From NCBI GenBank assembly GCA_010909165.1, contig MU008174.1, positions 744,001-808,000 of the forward strand: 64,000 bases of DNA. Direction: 5' to 3'. Position 1 is the stretch's first letter. Every line of letters begins with the position of its first letter. Position numbers and translations under genes: made by a program. Below are positions 11,250 to 21,599 of this stretch, piece after piece. The notes beneath the pieces are model-generated. The model was not told the DNA's origin. It did not search any database and saw nothing but the letters and a program-made list of their open reading frames with translations. Origin of the DNA: Anthoceros angustus. Taxonomy: Eukaryota > Streptophyta > Anthocerotopsida > Anthocerotales > Anthocerotaceae.

Positions 11250-11841
11250 CTCAGGAAGGCAGATCACCAATTCCCCCACCAACGCCACAGCCAACAACGC
11301 CACACAAGCCAAGAATCAACAACTCCTTAAGCCCCTGCTCTTGCTCACGCCGCCCGCCCCCTCAACTCCCCATCACCACCCCATCTGCCGCTCCTCTACA
11401 TCGCCACGCCCGTGCTGCAGCCATGACCATATACATCGAGCCCTTGCGCTCCCTCATTCCAGCAAGTTCTGCCCCCTGCTCGATCCAGACGTGCCCAAGA
11501 GAAGAGAAGGAGACAGTGGTGTGACGCAGTCAAGCAGTCAACTGCCCAGCTTCATGAGGTGATGAAGAGGCGCCGCTTCCAACCCACAGGGTTTACGGTA
11601 ACCATGTGGTGTAGTCCAATGTCCGGTTACCTCCACCCCTTTCTTCTGCCGGAATCAATGCCTGCCAATCATGCCAAACCATCGCATATGCAGGAGCAGA
11701 TCAAGCCCCAAGCCCCTGCGATGCAAGCATGGGCACGGCATGATGCACTGCATCGGTGACCCAATATCGATCTCCAACCCACCCATCCCTTCTTGATGTC
11801 AGATTGCTGCAGAAGTAGAAGGAGAAGAGCAGGATCTGGCC

Positions 11842-13022
11842 ATGGCTCTCAGAGACTGGCCTACACCTCCGATCACGCACCTGAACCTCCACAAGCTGCA
11901 GGACGACCACCGGCAGGAACTGGAACTCCATGACACCGCCCAGAAGCAAGAAATGGATCCTTCCCTATGGAGCCAGCTCCCGGACTCTCGCCTTGACACC
12001 GTCCACCGAGCCAGGCCCGATTCCAAGCAGTGAGCAAGCGGTGGCGTTCTCTCCTCTCCTGCCCGGCCTTCATCTCCGCCCACGACCCTGGAAGCTTCTC
12101 AACCCTGTGGGCCTTCGAGCCGTCCTCGCCCAGGAATGACTTTCCTGCACCGGGTCCAGGACTCCTCCACCCCGTCCCCCCGGGCCAGCATCCTCCCGGG
12201 TCGTGGACACGAGTGGGATCTGACCCCGCTCCCCCTCCAGTTCCGGCACGCGCACCACGGCATGCACAAGGTGGCGGCCCAGTGCGGCTGGTGTGCATCG
12301 GGAGCCAGGAGTGGAGTCCGCGCCGGATCCGCATCTGCCTCTGCAACCCCGCCAACGGGACCTGGCGCCAGCTCCCTGACCTCCGATGCAAGACCTGGGA
12401 GGATCCCGGGGCCCAGATGGCGTGGGAGGCGGCCGTGTTGGCCGACAGGAGAAGCTTTCGGGTGATGGTGATCGCCGAGGTCCGAGACTCCGCCCCCTGC
12501 TTCTGCGTTTCCTCCGGCTCCGGCTGGAGCGTGACCCAGCTCCAGGCCGAGCTCCGGGTGCTGGACCACAGCCGGCGCGTCGTCTGCCGGGGTATGATCC
12601 ACGCTCTGGTTGATGGCCCCCAGATGGTGATGCTGGATGTCTCCTGCGGGGAAGAGGTCGGGCTGCTCGGGCCCGGTAGGTTGCCCCTGCTCTCCTTCAT
12701 CGGGAATGTGCATCTGGCGGAGTGGCAGGGGAACGTCGTCATGGCGCAGGCCGAGGTGCGTCAGTGCCGGATCTGGACGCTGGATCCGACCCTAGCAGAG
12801 GCCGGGAGGAAGCAGATCGCCGTCATGCCGGATCACGTCCTGGCTCAGATGAAGCTCCAGTTTGCCGCAAACGAGCCTGGCCTTCCATTCCATTGCTGGC
12901 TCATGGAGATGGCTGTGGCTGGACACACCATCTTCCTGCACTTCCGAGCCCGAGGCCAGACTCATCTTGTCGCCTACCATTTCCTGCTCAAGGGATGGCG
13001 CGTCGTGCTGCATGATGCTTGA
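11842..13022 (+). pseudogene. F-box protein gene with a frameshift in the F-box
   Basis: From the ATG at 11842 (or 11953) the frame reads through the start of an F-box (LWSQLPDSRLDTV) and then hits a stop at 12031-12033. The F-box continues in another frame as PPSQARFQAVSKRWRSLL and stays open to 13022. Compared with the relative at 60.3-61.8 kb, four or five residues and a non-multiple of three (about 13-14 nt) are missing at the join near 12002. The C-terminal about 300 aa looks intact, ending with a conserved WRVVLHD motif, and probably formed the substrate-binding part. No intron fits so short a gap. This is either a recently disabled gene, an assembly error, or an expressed protein lacking its SCF-binding half. 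Confidence 0.7.
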
Positions 13023-13262
13023 TATGGTCACACTTTCTGCTTCCTTCATCCCCGCTCTACGCTTCGCTTGTGAAGCATGAAGCATCAGACTACGACCATA
13101 GTCGGATGGACCATTGTCGGTTTTCCGCGATCACTTGTTTTCAGTCGGTATCCAATCTTGTTGCTTCTTCCAAATCAGCAGCCAAGATTAGAGATGCTTC
13201 TTTCACAAATCACACATCAGCTTCAACATCAGATCACTAGCTCGTTAGAGTTGTGTCATTAG

Positions 13263-13790
13263 GCAAAAGATACAGTCTCATGCAAGAATAATGCATTCCC
13301 CTCGCAAGGCATTTTCGTTGTTCTCGTGCTATGGAAAGAAGACGAGAAGGTTTGAGCAGCACGGCGAGGAAGAGGCTGATATGTTGATGGATCTCTTGAG
13401 CTTTCGGTCTCATACGGAGAGGAATAGGAGGATGGAGGCATGAGATTGTATCTTGCAAAAGATACAATCTCATGCAAGAATCATTCCCTTAGCAAGACAC
13501 GTTTGTTGTTCTCGTGCCATGCGAAGACGAGGCGAAGGTTTGAGCAGCACGGCGAGGGAGAGGCGATACATTGATGGATTTCTTGAGCTTTCGGTCTCAC
13601 ACGGAGAGGGATAGGAGGATGGAGGCAAAAAATATAATCTCATGCAAGAAACATTCCCTTAGCAAGGCACTCTTGTTGTTCTCGTGCTATGGAAAGACGA
13701 AGCGAAGGTTTGAGCAGCACGGCGAGGAAGAGGCTGATACATTGATGATTTCTTGAGCTTTCGGTCTCACACGGAGAGGGATAGGAGGAT
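13263..13790. repeat. three imperfect 165-190-bp tandem copies
   Basis: Copies start at about 13263, 13455 and 13625. Each runs from gcaaaagatacaatctcatg through a stretch with tttgagcagcacggcgagg to ctttcggtctcacacggaga and gataggaggatgg. The copies differ at scattered positions. The junction of copies 1 and 2 carries the inverted repeat listed next. There is no convincing reading frame, and the open frames that cross it change register between copies. Confidence 0.85.
13438..13475. repeat. 17-bp perfect inverted repeat with 4-nt loop
   Basis: Arm 13438-13454 (gcatgagattgtatctt) is exactly complementary to 13459-13475, separated by gcaa. It lies precisely at the boundary between the first two copies of the tandem block, and only the right arm is part of the repeated unit in other copies. 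Confidence 0.9.
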
Positions 13791-14591
13791 GGGATGCCCG
13801 GACGACCTGATCGTGAAGGAAGGCCTGGAGGAGAAGAAAAATAGGGGAGATCCGAGAAATGAGATGCAAGGCGAGTTTCCAGGCGTGAATGGAGTTGTCT
13901 ACAGGCAGAGGACACAAGAGGGCAGTGGGCGAGCGCTGGCTGGACAAATTAGGGCAGCTCGGGCCCAGGAAGGAGAAGAATGCGTGTCCAGGACCAGGAG
14001 GCGAGCCCGGCCGTACTGTGGTGTGAGGAGGTTACACATGTACAGTGCAACGGGGGTGTAGTGTGGCCCCGGGGGCCGAGCTCGGTGGTTCGGGTTACGA
14101 CACTTGGTTGTTTCAAGGTGCGATGAAGGCCGTGCTGCTGCTGCTGACGCTGCTCGCTGCTACTCGCTGCTGCTCGCACCTCCTGCTGCTGCTCTTTGAT
14201 GATGCTGTTGCTGCTGCGTCCGCCATGGTTCGTCTTGCAGCAGCAGCAGCAGCGGAAGCTGAGCAGCACCGTTTCCTGCTCATCTGGTTGCTGCCGCCGC
14301 TCCTTCCTTGTGCGATGCTTGCTGGTAATCTCTGCACTGTCCCCTTGCCTGGCATGGCTGGCCAGGGTTTCGGATGCGCAGCGAGGGCCGGGGAGACTGA
14401 TGACAGGAAGCCTGCTCGCCTCTCTTCTTCTTGTCCTGCCGGGATCCGGACGCCGCGATCTGCCTCTTCCAGGTAAGTGCAAAGGGATGTTCGCTGAGCT
14501 TCGGCTTGCTCTTCACAGCCTTGAGTAGGTCACTGCATGACATTCTCCTCCTCGCTGCAGGCCAGTAGTGGTGTGAGACGAATCACCGGAG
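13791..14591 (+). promoter_or_regulatory. upstream region and probable 5' UTR intron of the BAC2-like gene
   Basis: This stretch carries CTG/CAG-rich low-complexity sequence (about 14130-14260). A well-formed intron candidate has donor cag/gtaagtgc at 14473 and acceptor ctcgctgcag ending at 14560 (88 nt), which would lie in the 5' leader just before the ATG at 14592. A Leu/Ala-rich open frame at 14123-14476 is best explained by the trinucleotide composition. Confidence 0.45.
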
Positions 14592-15643
14592 ATGGAGTTC
14601 TGGCCGGAGTTCCTCGCGGGCTCCTGGGGGAAGGAGTTCCTTGCGGGAGCGCTCGGGGGGATGGCGGGAGTGGTGGCCGGCCATCCTCTGGATACTGTCA
14701 GAATTCGGTTGCAGCAGCCGCGCTCCTTTGCTTCCACTGAGCCTGTCTCGGCCGTTGCGATGATGCGCAAGATTGCGTCTTCGGAAGGTCCTCTGGCTCT
14801 GTTCAAAGGCATGGGGCCACCGCTTGCTACCGTTGCCTTCCAGGTATAGTATGCCTTTCTCATTCTTCCTTTGTTCCTGGAAGTCCTCCTTTTCTTCACG
14901 ACGTGCTTCCTGGATTGCTGCAGAATGCTGTGGCCTTCCAAACCTACGCTCTTCTGAAACGGGCTTTGTCAGAACCCGGCTCCGACGATCCCCTCCCGTA
15001 TTCCAAGATTGCCTTGGCCGGGTCAAGTGCAGGCACAATTCAGACGCTCATCCTCACGCCCGTCGACCTCATCAAGATCCGACTGCAGTTGGAGACGGCC
15101 AGACTGGCAGGAACGCGGCCTTCCCTGGCCACATTCAGGCAACGGGAGATCGGGCCCCGCGGCCTTGCCAACAAGATTGTCAGAGCTGAAGGTGTGCGAG
15201 GCTTGTACCGGGGCCTCACCATCACGGCTCTGCGAGACGCTCCGAGCCATGCCGTCTACTTCGTCACCTACGAGTATGTGAGAGAGCAGCTGTCGCCAGG
15301 GTGCCGGAAGAACGGGCAGGAGAGCGTCATGACCATGCTCACCGCAGGTGGCCTCGCCGGAGTGGTGAGCTGGGTGTGTTGTTACCCTCTGGATGTCGTC
15401 AAGTCCAGGCTCCAGGCCCAGTCCCCGACCAAGCCAAGATATGCTGGTATCACTGACTGCTTGAGGAAGAGTGTCCAGGAGGAAGGATACTCCGTCCTGT
15501 TTCGAGGCCTGGGAGCTGCTGTGGCGCGTGCTTACATCGTGAATGGTGCCATCTTCTCTGCCTATGAGCTCGCCTTGCGATTGCTGTCTGCTCCTCCTCA
15601 GACCACCAACTCCACTGGCCCTCAGGAAGCCCTCCAAGACTGA
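14592..15643 (+). CDS. BAC2: mitochondrial basic amino acid carrier, BAC2 type
   Basis: Two exons, 14592-14843 and 14924-15643, give 323 aa with an 80-nt intron. It is a mitochondrial carrier family protein of three repeats, each with the Px[DE]xx[KR] signature: HPLDTVR near residue 31, TPVDLIK near 129 and YPLDVVK near 255. Each is followed by [RS]LQ. The start MEFWPEF, the block RGLTITALRDAPSHAVYF, the block HPGCRK-like SPGCRKNGQE and the repeat-3 segment CFRKSV-like CLRKSVQEEGY follow Arabidopsis BAC2 (arginine/ornithine carrier) closely. It should exchange basic amino acids across the mitochondrial inner membrane, linking arginine catabolism and ornithine pools. Substrate assignment rests on family similarity only. 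Confidence 0.88.
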
Positions 15644-16238
15644 GTCCGCGATCACAAGTCTGTTACACGACTGACCACGCTTCAAGCTCTGCTTCTATTG
15701 CTGCCGCTGCCCTGTCCATGGTGAAAGGCAAATCTGGATCAGGTAGTGGGTTTAGTATCGGTCACGATGAATTCTTTCTAGGATGACAGCCCATGCCAAG
15801 GAGCTGAAGGTGAGGACAAGCTCATTCACCTAACGCAATGTGCCTAATACATTAGGCCCGCCGCATGCGGTTCGACCCTGCTGCTCTTGTCAGCACAGTC
15901 TTACTAAAACTTCTGTACTGTGAAGCACATTCTTGGTGCGAAGATCAGAGATGATCTATTTCAATTGGAAAAAGTGAGGATGTTGATTCTGCGGACGGTC
16001 AGAGGTTAGTTCTTGACATCTGCACAGTTTGGTCTCACGAAGTTGCAAAATCCGCGAGCTGGTAAGAAACCTAACAAGTCCTTGCTCGCATGTGTTGTTT
16101 TGTTTTTCCGACAGCAGATCTGAGTTTCGGCACCGGAATTTAGGACTGCGCATCTTGCGACCTTCATAGCTGTAGCGAGGAAGTCTGCAGTTGTAGCGTG
16201 GCCAGGAGAAGAACGAGGTGTTCTGGAAGGTGCCGGCG
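15644..16238. other. intergenic spacer, nothing specific seen
   Basis: This holds the 3' flank of the carrier gene and the 5' flank of ARPC2. Short antisense open frames overlap the ARPC2 start and have no recognisable features. I see no repeat or RNA gene. Confidence 0.4.
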
Positions 16239-17198
16239 ATGATTCTGCTGCAAGGGCCGTCGCGAGCGCTGCAGCACACGCTTCACGCTCGGCTGCGCTC
16301 CCTGGACAGGGGAGTGGAGATCGACTATCATTTGGTGGAGTTCGACGACGTGCGCTACCACATCTATGCCACATCCAAGGAGCCGCACCATCTTTTCTTG
16401 TCCATCTCCATTCCACCACCTCCGCCAGAGACGGTCTTTTCCGGCGGCTTGCCCTTCGGTGCAACGGAAGCTGTGAGAGGAGCGTATGGCGGTGCGGTGC
16501 AGGTTATGGAAGCTACGGAGCCCGGGTTTCATCTCACCTTGAAGCTTGATCTCACCCGGCTGCCCGCCGACGAGGGAGAGCGCTTGCATCTGGTGACGAA
16601 GTTAGCGTCCCTGCGGTCTGTGGTGCTGGGAGCTCCGCTGCGCAAGATCTTGAAGCATCTGGCCGCAAAGCAGGTGGATCCGGATGCCGACTCGCTCACC
16701 TCGCTGGTGCACAGGCCGAAGGAGTCTTATTTTGTGATCCCGCAGGCGGAGAAGGTGATTGTGGTGTTCCCCATGCGGTTCAAGGATGGGAACGATGTCA
16801 TTCTGGCAACGTCCTTCTTGCAGGAGTTCATGGAGGCGAGACGCACCGCAGGGCTCAACACAGCGCCCCTTTGCAAGTGGTCTTCCACTCCTCCTCTTGA
16901 GCTCAAAGGTGCACCTCCTCAAGCCCTGGATGCCAATTCCGGATTCATGTCCTTCGTCATCTTCCCTCGCCATGTGGAGGGGCCCGACAGCCTTGACAGA
17001 GTAGTGTGGAGCCTCTCGACCTTCCATGCGTATGTCGGCTATCATATCAAGTGCTCCAAAGCCTTCATGCACACCAGAATGAGGAGAAGAGTGGACATTC
17101 TGATTCAGGCCTTCAACAGAGCCAAGCCAGAGGGGGATCCCACCGCTGTGAAAGAACGGAAAACAGCACAGGGGAGATCTTTCAAGCGGTCTGTGTAA
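16239..17198 (+). CDS. ARPC2: Arp2/3 complex subunit 2 (p34/ARPC2)
   Basis: One uninterrupted exon encodes 319 aa, about the usual plant length. The ATG at 16239 was chosen because the family starts MILLQ; the frame upstream of it has only a GTG. Conserved ARPC2 segments are visible throughout: VEFDDVRYH near residue 40, PPPETVF and GLPFGA near 70-80, LGAPLRKILKHLA near 140, LVHRPKESYF, VVFPMRFKD, LATSFLQEF, PPLELKG, FVIFPRHVEG, LSTFHAYVGYHIKCS and HTRMRRRV, with a basic tail ending KTAQGRSFKR. ARPC2 and ARPC4 form the core of the Arp2/3 complex, which nucleates branched actin filaments in the cytoplasm. The lack of introns contrasts with the intron-rich neighbours and with the intron-containing plant homologues I remember, so a retrocopy origin is possible. 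Confidence 0.95.
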   Translation: MILLQGPSRALQHTLHARLRSLDRGVEIDYHLVEFDDVRYHIYATSKEPHHLFLSISIPPPPPETVFSGGLPFGATEAVRGAYGGAVQVMEATEPGFHLTLKLDLTRLPADEGERLHLVTKLASLRSVVLGAPLRKILKHLAAKQVDPDADSLTSLVHRPKESYFVIPQAEKVIVVFPMRFKDGNDVILATSFLQEFMEARRTAGLNTAPLCKWSSTPPLELKGAPPQALDANSGFMSFVIFPRHVEGPDSLDRVVWSLSTFHAYVGYHIKCSKAFMHTRMRRRVDILIQAFNRAKPEGDPTAVKERKTAQGRSFKRSV

Positions 17199-17789
17199 CC
17201 CCAGGCCATGTCCACCCCGTTACTTGTCATACAGGAGAACCTTATTTTAGCGGAATCAGATGTTACCCCACAGCTTTCGAATGACCGAAAGGAAATGCAT
17301 TCTACACGGACAGAGAGAGGCAGGCCAACGCCGAGAATGTTGGCACACGCCATTTAGGCCATATGGGATAAGTGCAAGTAGCACAGTCATGCCTGTTTTT
17401 ATCAAGGGCAAGTGCAAGGGCAAGGCAAGATCAAGGCCGCTGCCAAATGTAGGAAGGGGAGAACTGAAATATTCACATGCTACGTTAATCCCCTCGAGAT
17501 CCGACGAATGCTTGGCGAGGTATTTCTGAGCGCAGGATACTTTCTTCTCTGTAGTTCTTCTGCCCGGAAGTTGGGTTCATCGCCACTTGTCTTTCCAGCC
17601 ACTACTGCCCATCCTTCATATGTACATGAGCATTGCATTCACCAGCTGGATGTAATGCGTGAGCTAGGGTTTTCATGGTGAGGAGGGGGCTGCTCATTCT
17701 CAAGGATTTGCTTTTTCCGTTCTCGATTGGTATCTTTGTGATTGGGGAAATGTGGTGATGAGGAACACGAGGGAAGCTGGATGCGTGCG
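17199..17789. other. intergenic spacer
   Basis: This is the 3' flank of ARPC2 and sequence leading to the PPR pseudogene. The short open frames have no recognisable content. Confidence 0.4.
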
Positions 17790-18500
17790 GTCTCAGCGAT
17801 GGAAGAGCTGAGCAGGTCTAGTACCTTGTGCTGAGGAGGTGCTTGCAGGACAGGATTTTGTGGCTTGGCAGGGCCCTTGCTGAGGACTGGAAGGTGATGA
17901 GTCTATGGGCACCTTTGGTGGACATGTATGGGAAGTGTGGCAGTTCGGAAGATGCCTGCAAGAATGGTGGTGACTTGGACATCCATGATCCCAGGGTATT
18001 CTCAGCCGGGACCTGGACATGAATGAAGCCCTTTCTTTGTATTTGTGTGAGCAAAAATGAGGCTGTGAGTTCAGCTACTAGTGTTACCTTCGCGTGCCTT
18101 GTGCAAGCGTGTGCTGCTATTGGTGCTATGCATCAGGGGAAGGAGCTTCCAGCTCAGATAGACCGAAAGAATCCTGCAAACTGACTTGCTGGTTGGCAAC
18201 TGTACATGTCTGGTGGACGTGTATGTCAAATGCGGGAGTGTGGAGGATGCACGCAGAGTTTTCGAGGGGATGCCCTGGAAGGATGTGGTGACATGGACTG
18301 CCATGATTTCAGGATATGCTCAGCAGGTAATGGGTGAAGTAGTCCTGGATGTTTATGCAGCAGGACCACATCACCCCAGCCAACAATGTGACATTCCTCA
18401 ACCTCCTTCAAGCGTGTGCCATCATGGGTGCACTGCATCAGGGAAAGCAGCTTAGTACACTCAGCAGTGCAAAAGTTGCTGTTCTTCATACACTTCCTAG
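17790..18500 (+). pseudogene. decayed PLS-class PPR gene fragment
   Basis: Pieces of PPR motifs lie in order on the plus strand but in shifting frames with stops. They are LVDMYGKCGSSEDA near 17910, VTFACLVQACAAIGAMHQGK near 18080-18140, [20 protein letters not shown] then [16 protein letters not shown] near 18200-18330, and [20 protein letters not shown] near 18390-18450. Spacer sequence between the motifs is shorter than in intact genes. It resembles the repeats of the two intact PPR genes at 23.7 and 27.2 kb. No start codon or open frame of useful length survives. Confidence 0.85.
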
Positions 18501-19547
18501 TCATATCCAGGCATGCTGCCTTGCCGAGTTGAAGCACTGTCACACTCCATTTATTGTGTGCTGCATTAGGAAACATGAGTGTGCATGGTTACGTTCCTAG
18601 GTCTGAGGTGCGCACTGGGAAAGCTTCTTGGCACAGGCCATTCACCGCTGTCTGAGGTTGTTGAAGTTGGATGGATGTGTATCTATGTTGAGTTTGTTCA
18701 CGTCGGATGGGCTGGTGTGTAGTATATTCTTTCCACACTATTAGAGTGCCTTTTAATTAGGCAGTCACATACATTACTCTGGCCAAAAGTCTGAACAACG
18801 TGGCCGACGTTGAGCTACTGTTGCGGCGTGCGCACTGGGAAAGCTTCTTGGCACAGGCCATTCCCCGCTGTATTCGGTCATAATATCAAAACGATTTCCT
18901 ATCATTGAAATAGATCACCACCAGCGAGTAGCTAGTATCTTCGTCATTCATTCCTCACCGAACAAGACCATAGATTGTTACCTGGAATCGTGGAAAGAAC
19001 CCTTCAGTTATGGAAAGAACCCTTCAGTTAAGAACGTTTGCTATTGATCTTCACATTGCAATCGGCGACCAAGAGCATCAGCAAAAGCGGAACAAAGGAC
19101 ATGCCGGGCATCATCAATTTCTTCACAAGGGTAATGGAGCTCCCCAAGACAATACTGCAGGAGTTGAAATGAAATGGCGTGTAAGAGGTGGAGTGTGGAA
19201 CACTCTACACAGGATGCCGTGTGACCGAATCTATTGGAAGCAACTAATGCGGTTCTTCACTTCTTAAGCTGAACTCCTCCTTCTTCTCTGTGCAAGATTC
19301 GAATTCTTATCCACTTTGACGCTGTTTAGATTCACAAAATTGCAATAGAATTCCAAAAAATGAAAAGATTCGAATTCTCGTTCACGACTCGGCAGTGGTC
19401 ATTTATCCCGCCCAAGGAGACGGGAGAAGGGGAAGCGGCACCATCTCCATGAGCATAGGCATAAAGCCTGCTGACGCTGCTCCTCTTACTCCCTTTCACC
19501 TGAATGCCCGGAAGACGTCACGGAGACAAGGACGCCGAAGAGGAACG
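18501..19547. other. spacer with short duplications
   Basis: A block of about 44 bp (cgcactgggaaagcttcttg and flanks) occurs at 18608-18651 and again at 18828-18871 with one mismatch. A perfect 20-bp tandem (tggaaagaacccttcagtta) occupies 18991-19030. Open frames here are short and unrecognised. The 3' end contains the presumed promoter of the small gene starting at 19548. Confidence 0.6.
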
Positions 19548-20147
19548 ATGGACGCCGCTTTACGTGGTCTGTCTTCTTGGCTGGACCATGTGTTGAAGCT
19601 GGTGGATAAAAGGATCAAGGGCTGGGAGAAGCTGTTTCCAGGAAAGGACTTGAAGAATTCAAGCACAACAAAAGAATTACAAGCAATCGGGAGAGCTGGA
19701 GCACTCCGAAAGTTTCAGGTACGTGTCTGGCGTAGTTCCACCTTCCCTAGCTGCGGTGGTTGTACCCGAGTCAGGAAACCTGCAACGTCTCTGAATCACA
19801 TGTGATTCAGATTGCACATCCATGGCTAATCGTGTGATTGCTCTCGTGATTAGCTGGGGCCGTTGGAACCTGGAGCAGTGGTGGTGGTGCCAGTCGGGGA
19901 CCTAATCTTTGCAGAGGCCAGGTTCACGATGTATGAGATGCAACGCGATGCAGTGCGAGAAGCTCTTACTGCGGTTTCCATTTTACGTACGACTCTATCT
20001 CTTCATCCGAAGCCTGCACTCGAGCCTGCTGCAGCAGCTGCCATGGAATCTTTACTCCAAGCTCTGAAATCCGTCGTCGGAATCCACGGGCTCTGCGTTA
20101 TGAGGGAGTCTGACCTTCAAACGGCTTCACGTGCATCTGATAGATAG
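19548..20147 (+). CDS. small protein of unknown family (1 of 2)
   Basis: Proposed exons 19548-19718 and 19854-20147 joined by a 135-nt intron (donor gtacgtgt, acceptor ttag) give 154 aa. The N-terminal 57 residues are basic and helical-looking (LDHVLKLVDKRIKGWEKLF). The second exon holds a Val-rich strand-like stretch (GAVVVVPVGDLIF), then helical segments with MYEMQRDAVREAL and an Ala-rich MESLLQALK. I recognise no domain, signal peptide or membrane span. The following gene has the same layout: a short basic first exon ending at a phase-0 intron, then a helical second exon starting near LRK[FL]Q. Expression evidence would be needed to be sure it is a gene. Confidence 0.5.
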
Positions 20148-20830
20148 TTTCAGATTCTGTTCCCTCATTGTTTTCAATCACAGGTCGACTAAAGCCTTAA
20201 GACATTAAAATTTCGCTGGCTGTTCACCAAGTTCTTCTTCGTGAAAGATAAAATTCTGTTCAGCTATACTTTTGAATAGAATGAAGAAACTACAATGTGC
20301 AAACGTGCAGCCATCCAGCACAGCTGTGCAAACAGTCCTACTACACATGCCTTCATGGGTAACAAAACGTAGTATGTATTGTATCCTACATATAATATAA
20401 TATAATAATTATTAAAAATAAACGTTATTCAAACATTTCAAAGCCTTCATCTTGCAGATGGATGTAAAGGAATGTAGAATGGTGACTTAACCACCTCTCG
20501 AGCTAAATAACATCTCAAAATGATAACCCGATTGACTCTTGCTGTGTGCCGATCCTCGAAACTATCCAATTAAAATAAGAGAATTATATGCATATAATAA
20601 TATATCCAATAAGTAAAAGCTTATGACCCAATTTCAAACTAGAAAGCGGATTCCAAGCGTTGCTGCTAAGAGCAAAGAATAAGAGGAAGAAGTGTATAAT
20701 AGTCTTAAGCTTGTCATATTCTTCTTCTTCTTCTTGTTCTTGTCATATGCTTGTTTCTAAGCGTATCCTATTTCACTTTGATTTTGGTGGCAGATGGGAG
20801 GGCATTTGGAGTGCTCGTAAGCGGAATTAG
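20148..20830. other. AT-rich spacer between the two small genes
   Basis: Runs of A/T (for example 20390-20420) and no open frame of interest. It is presumed to hold the 3' flank of one gene and the promoter of the next. Confidence 0.4.
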
Positions 20831-21599
20831 ATGGCACGTGGAGGAAATTCATTGGATCGAGGAGTTGATCTAGGTGGTTTGATATCTTGTCTTCAAGTGC
20901 TTGAAGACAACTTGAATGAGAAGGTGGAAGACTGGCAGGAGAATATTATGAAACGAATGCGGTCACTCATCCCCATCGCAATAGTGATAGCAGGAGTGGC
21001 GCGCGCCGCAAGGAAGGGCAGAGGAAAAGTGAGTTGAACCTCGAGGACAATTAGTGACCTAGCTCAGAGCCTCAGGATCAGTCGGCCCTGTATATATGTA
21101 TTTGCAGATGTCATTTGCATGCGCGTCGGGGACGCAAGTTTCTCACTCAAGATGGCATGTGATTCACGTTGCGAGCTTATGGTTTAAATCGAGAGTTGCT
21201 CCGGATCCAATCCGGTTTGCTAATTGGCAGGTATACAAGTCGAAGTCTAAGATTTTGAGGAAGCTCCAGAAGGGGCAAGCACTTGTGTTTTCCTTCAGTC
21301 ATGAGGTTCAGATCTTACGTGACGCAGTTCAATCATGTCGACATTCAGCTGAAGCTCTGAGAAATTGTCGAGCTTTGAAAGTGCCAGCCAAAGAAGAACG
21401 AGCTTGCGTATACGAGCTGGAGCGATCTCTGGAACGCCTACGCCACGAGTACTATGAGTATGCGGGGAGAGAAGAAATGGAAAACGAAGCCGCGCGAAGA
21501 CAAAAACGTGAAACCAGTGCTGAACGTCCATCTCACAATGACCTAGCGGTTACAGGATCCTGCACTGTGAAAGGATCCCGTCCCGTGAGAAATAGGTGA
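20831..21599 (+). CDS. small helical protein of unknown family (2 of 2)
   Basis: Exon 1 is 20831-21028 (66 aa from an ATG), ending at a phase-0 donor gtgagttg. Two acceptors keep frame: tttgcag ending at 21107 (79-nt intron) and attggcag ending at 21230 (202-nt intron). With the later one the protein is 188 aa. Exon 1 contains an acidic amphipathic helix (LEDNLNEKVEDWQENIMK), a hydrophobic stretch (SLIPIAIVIAGVA) and a basic end (RAARKGRGK). Exon 2 is helical and charged (HEVQILRDAVQSCRHSAEAL, then ELERSLERLRHEYYEYAGRE) with a polar tail. The hydrophobic segment is too short for a certain membrane span. The family is not recognised. It shares exon layout and weak sequence similarity with the preceding gene. 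Confidence 0.5.

Noticed and set aside
14123-14476. Leu/Ala-rich open frame with signal-peptide-like start
   Set aside because: Composition follows CTG/CAG repeats; it overlaps the probable 5' UTR intron donor of the carrier gene and has no domain.
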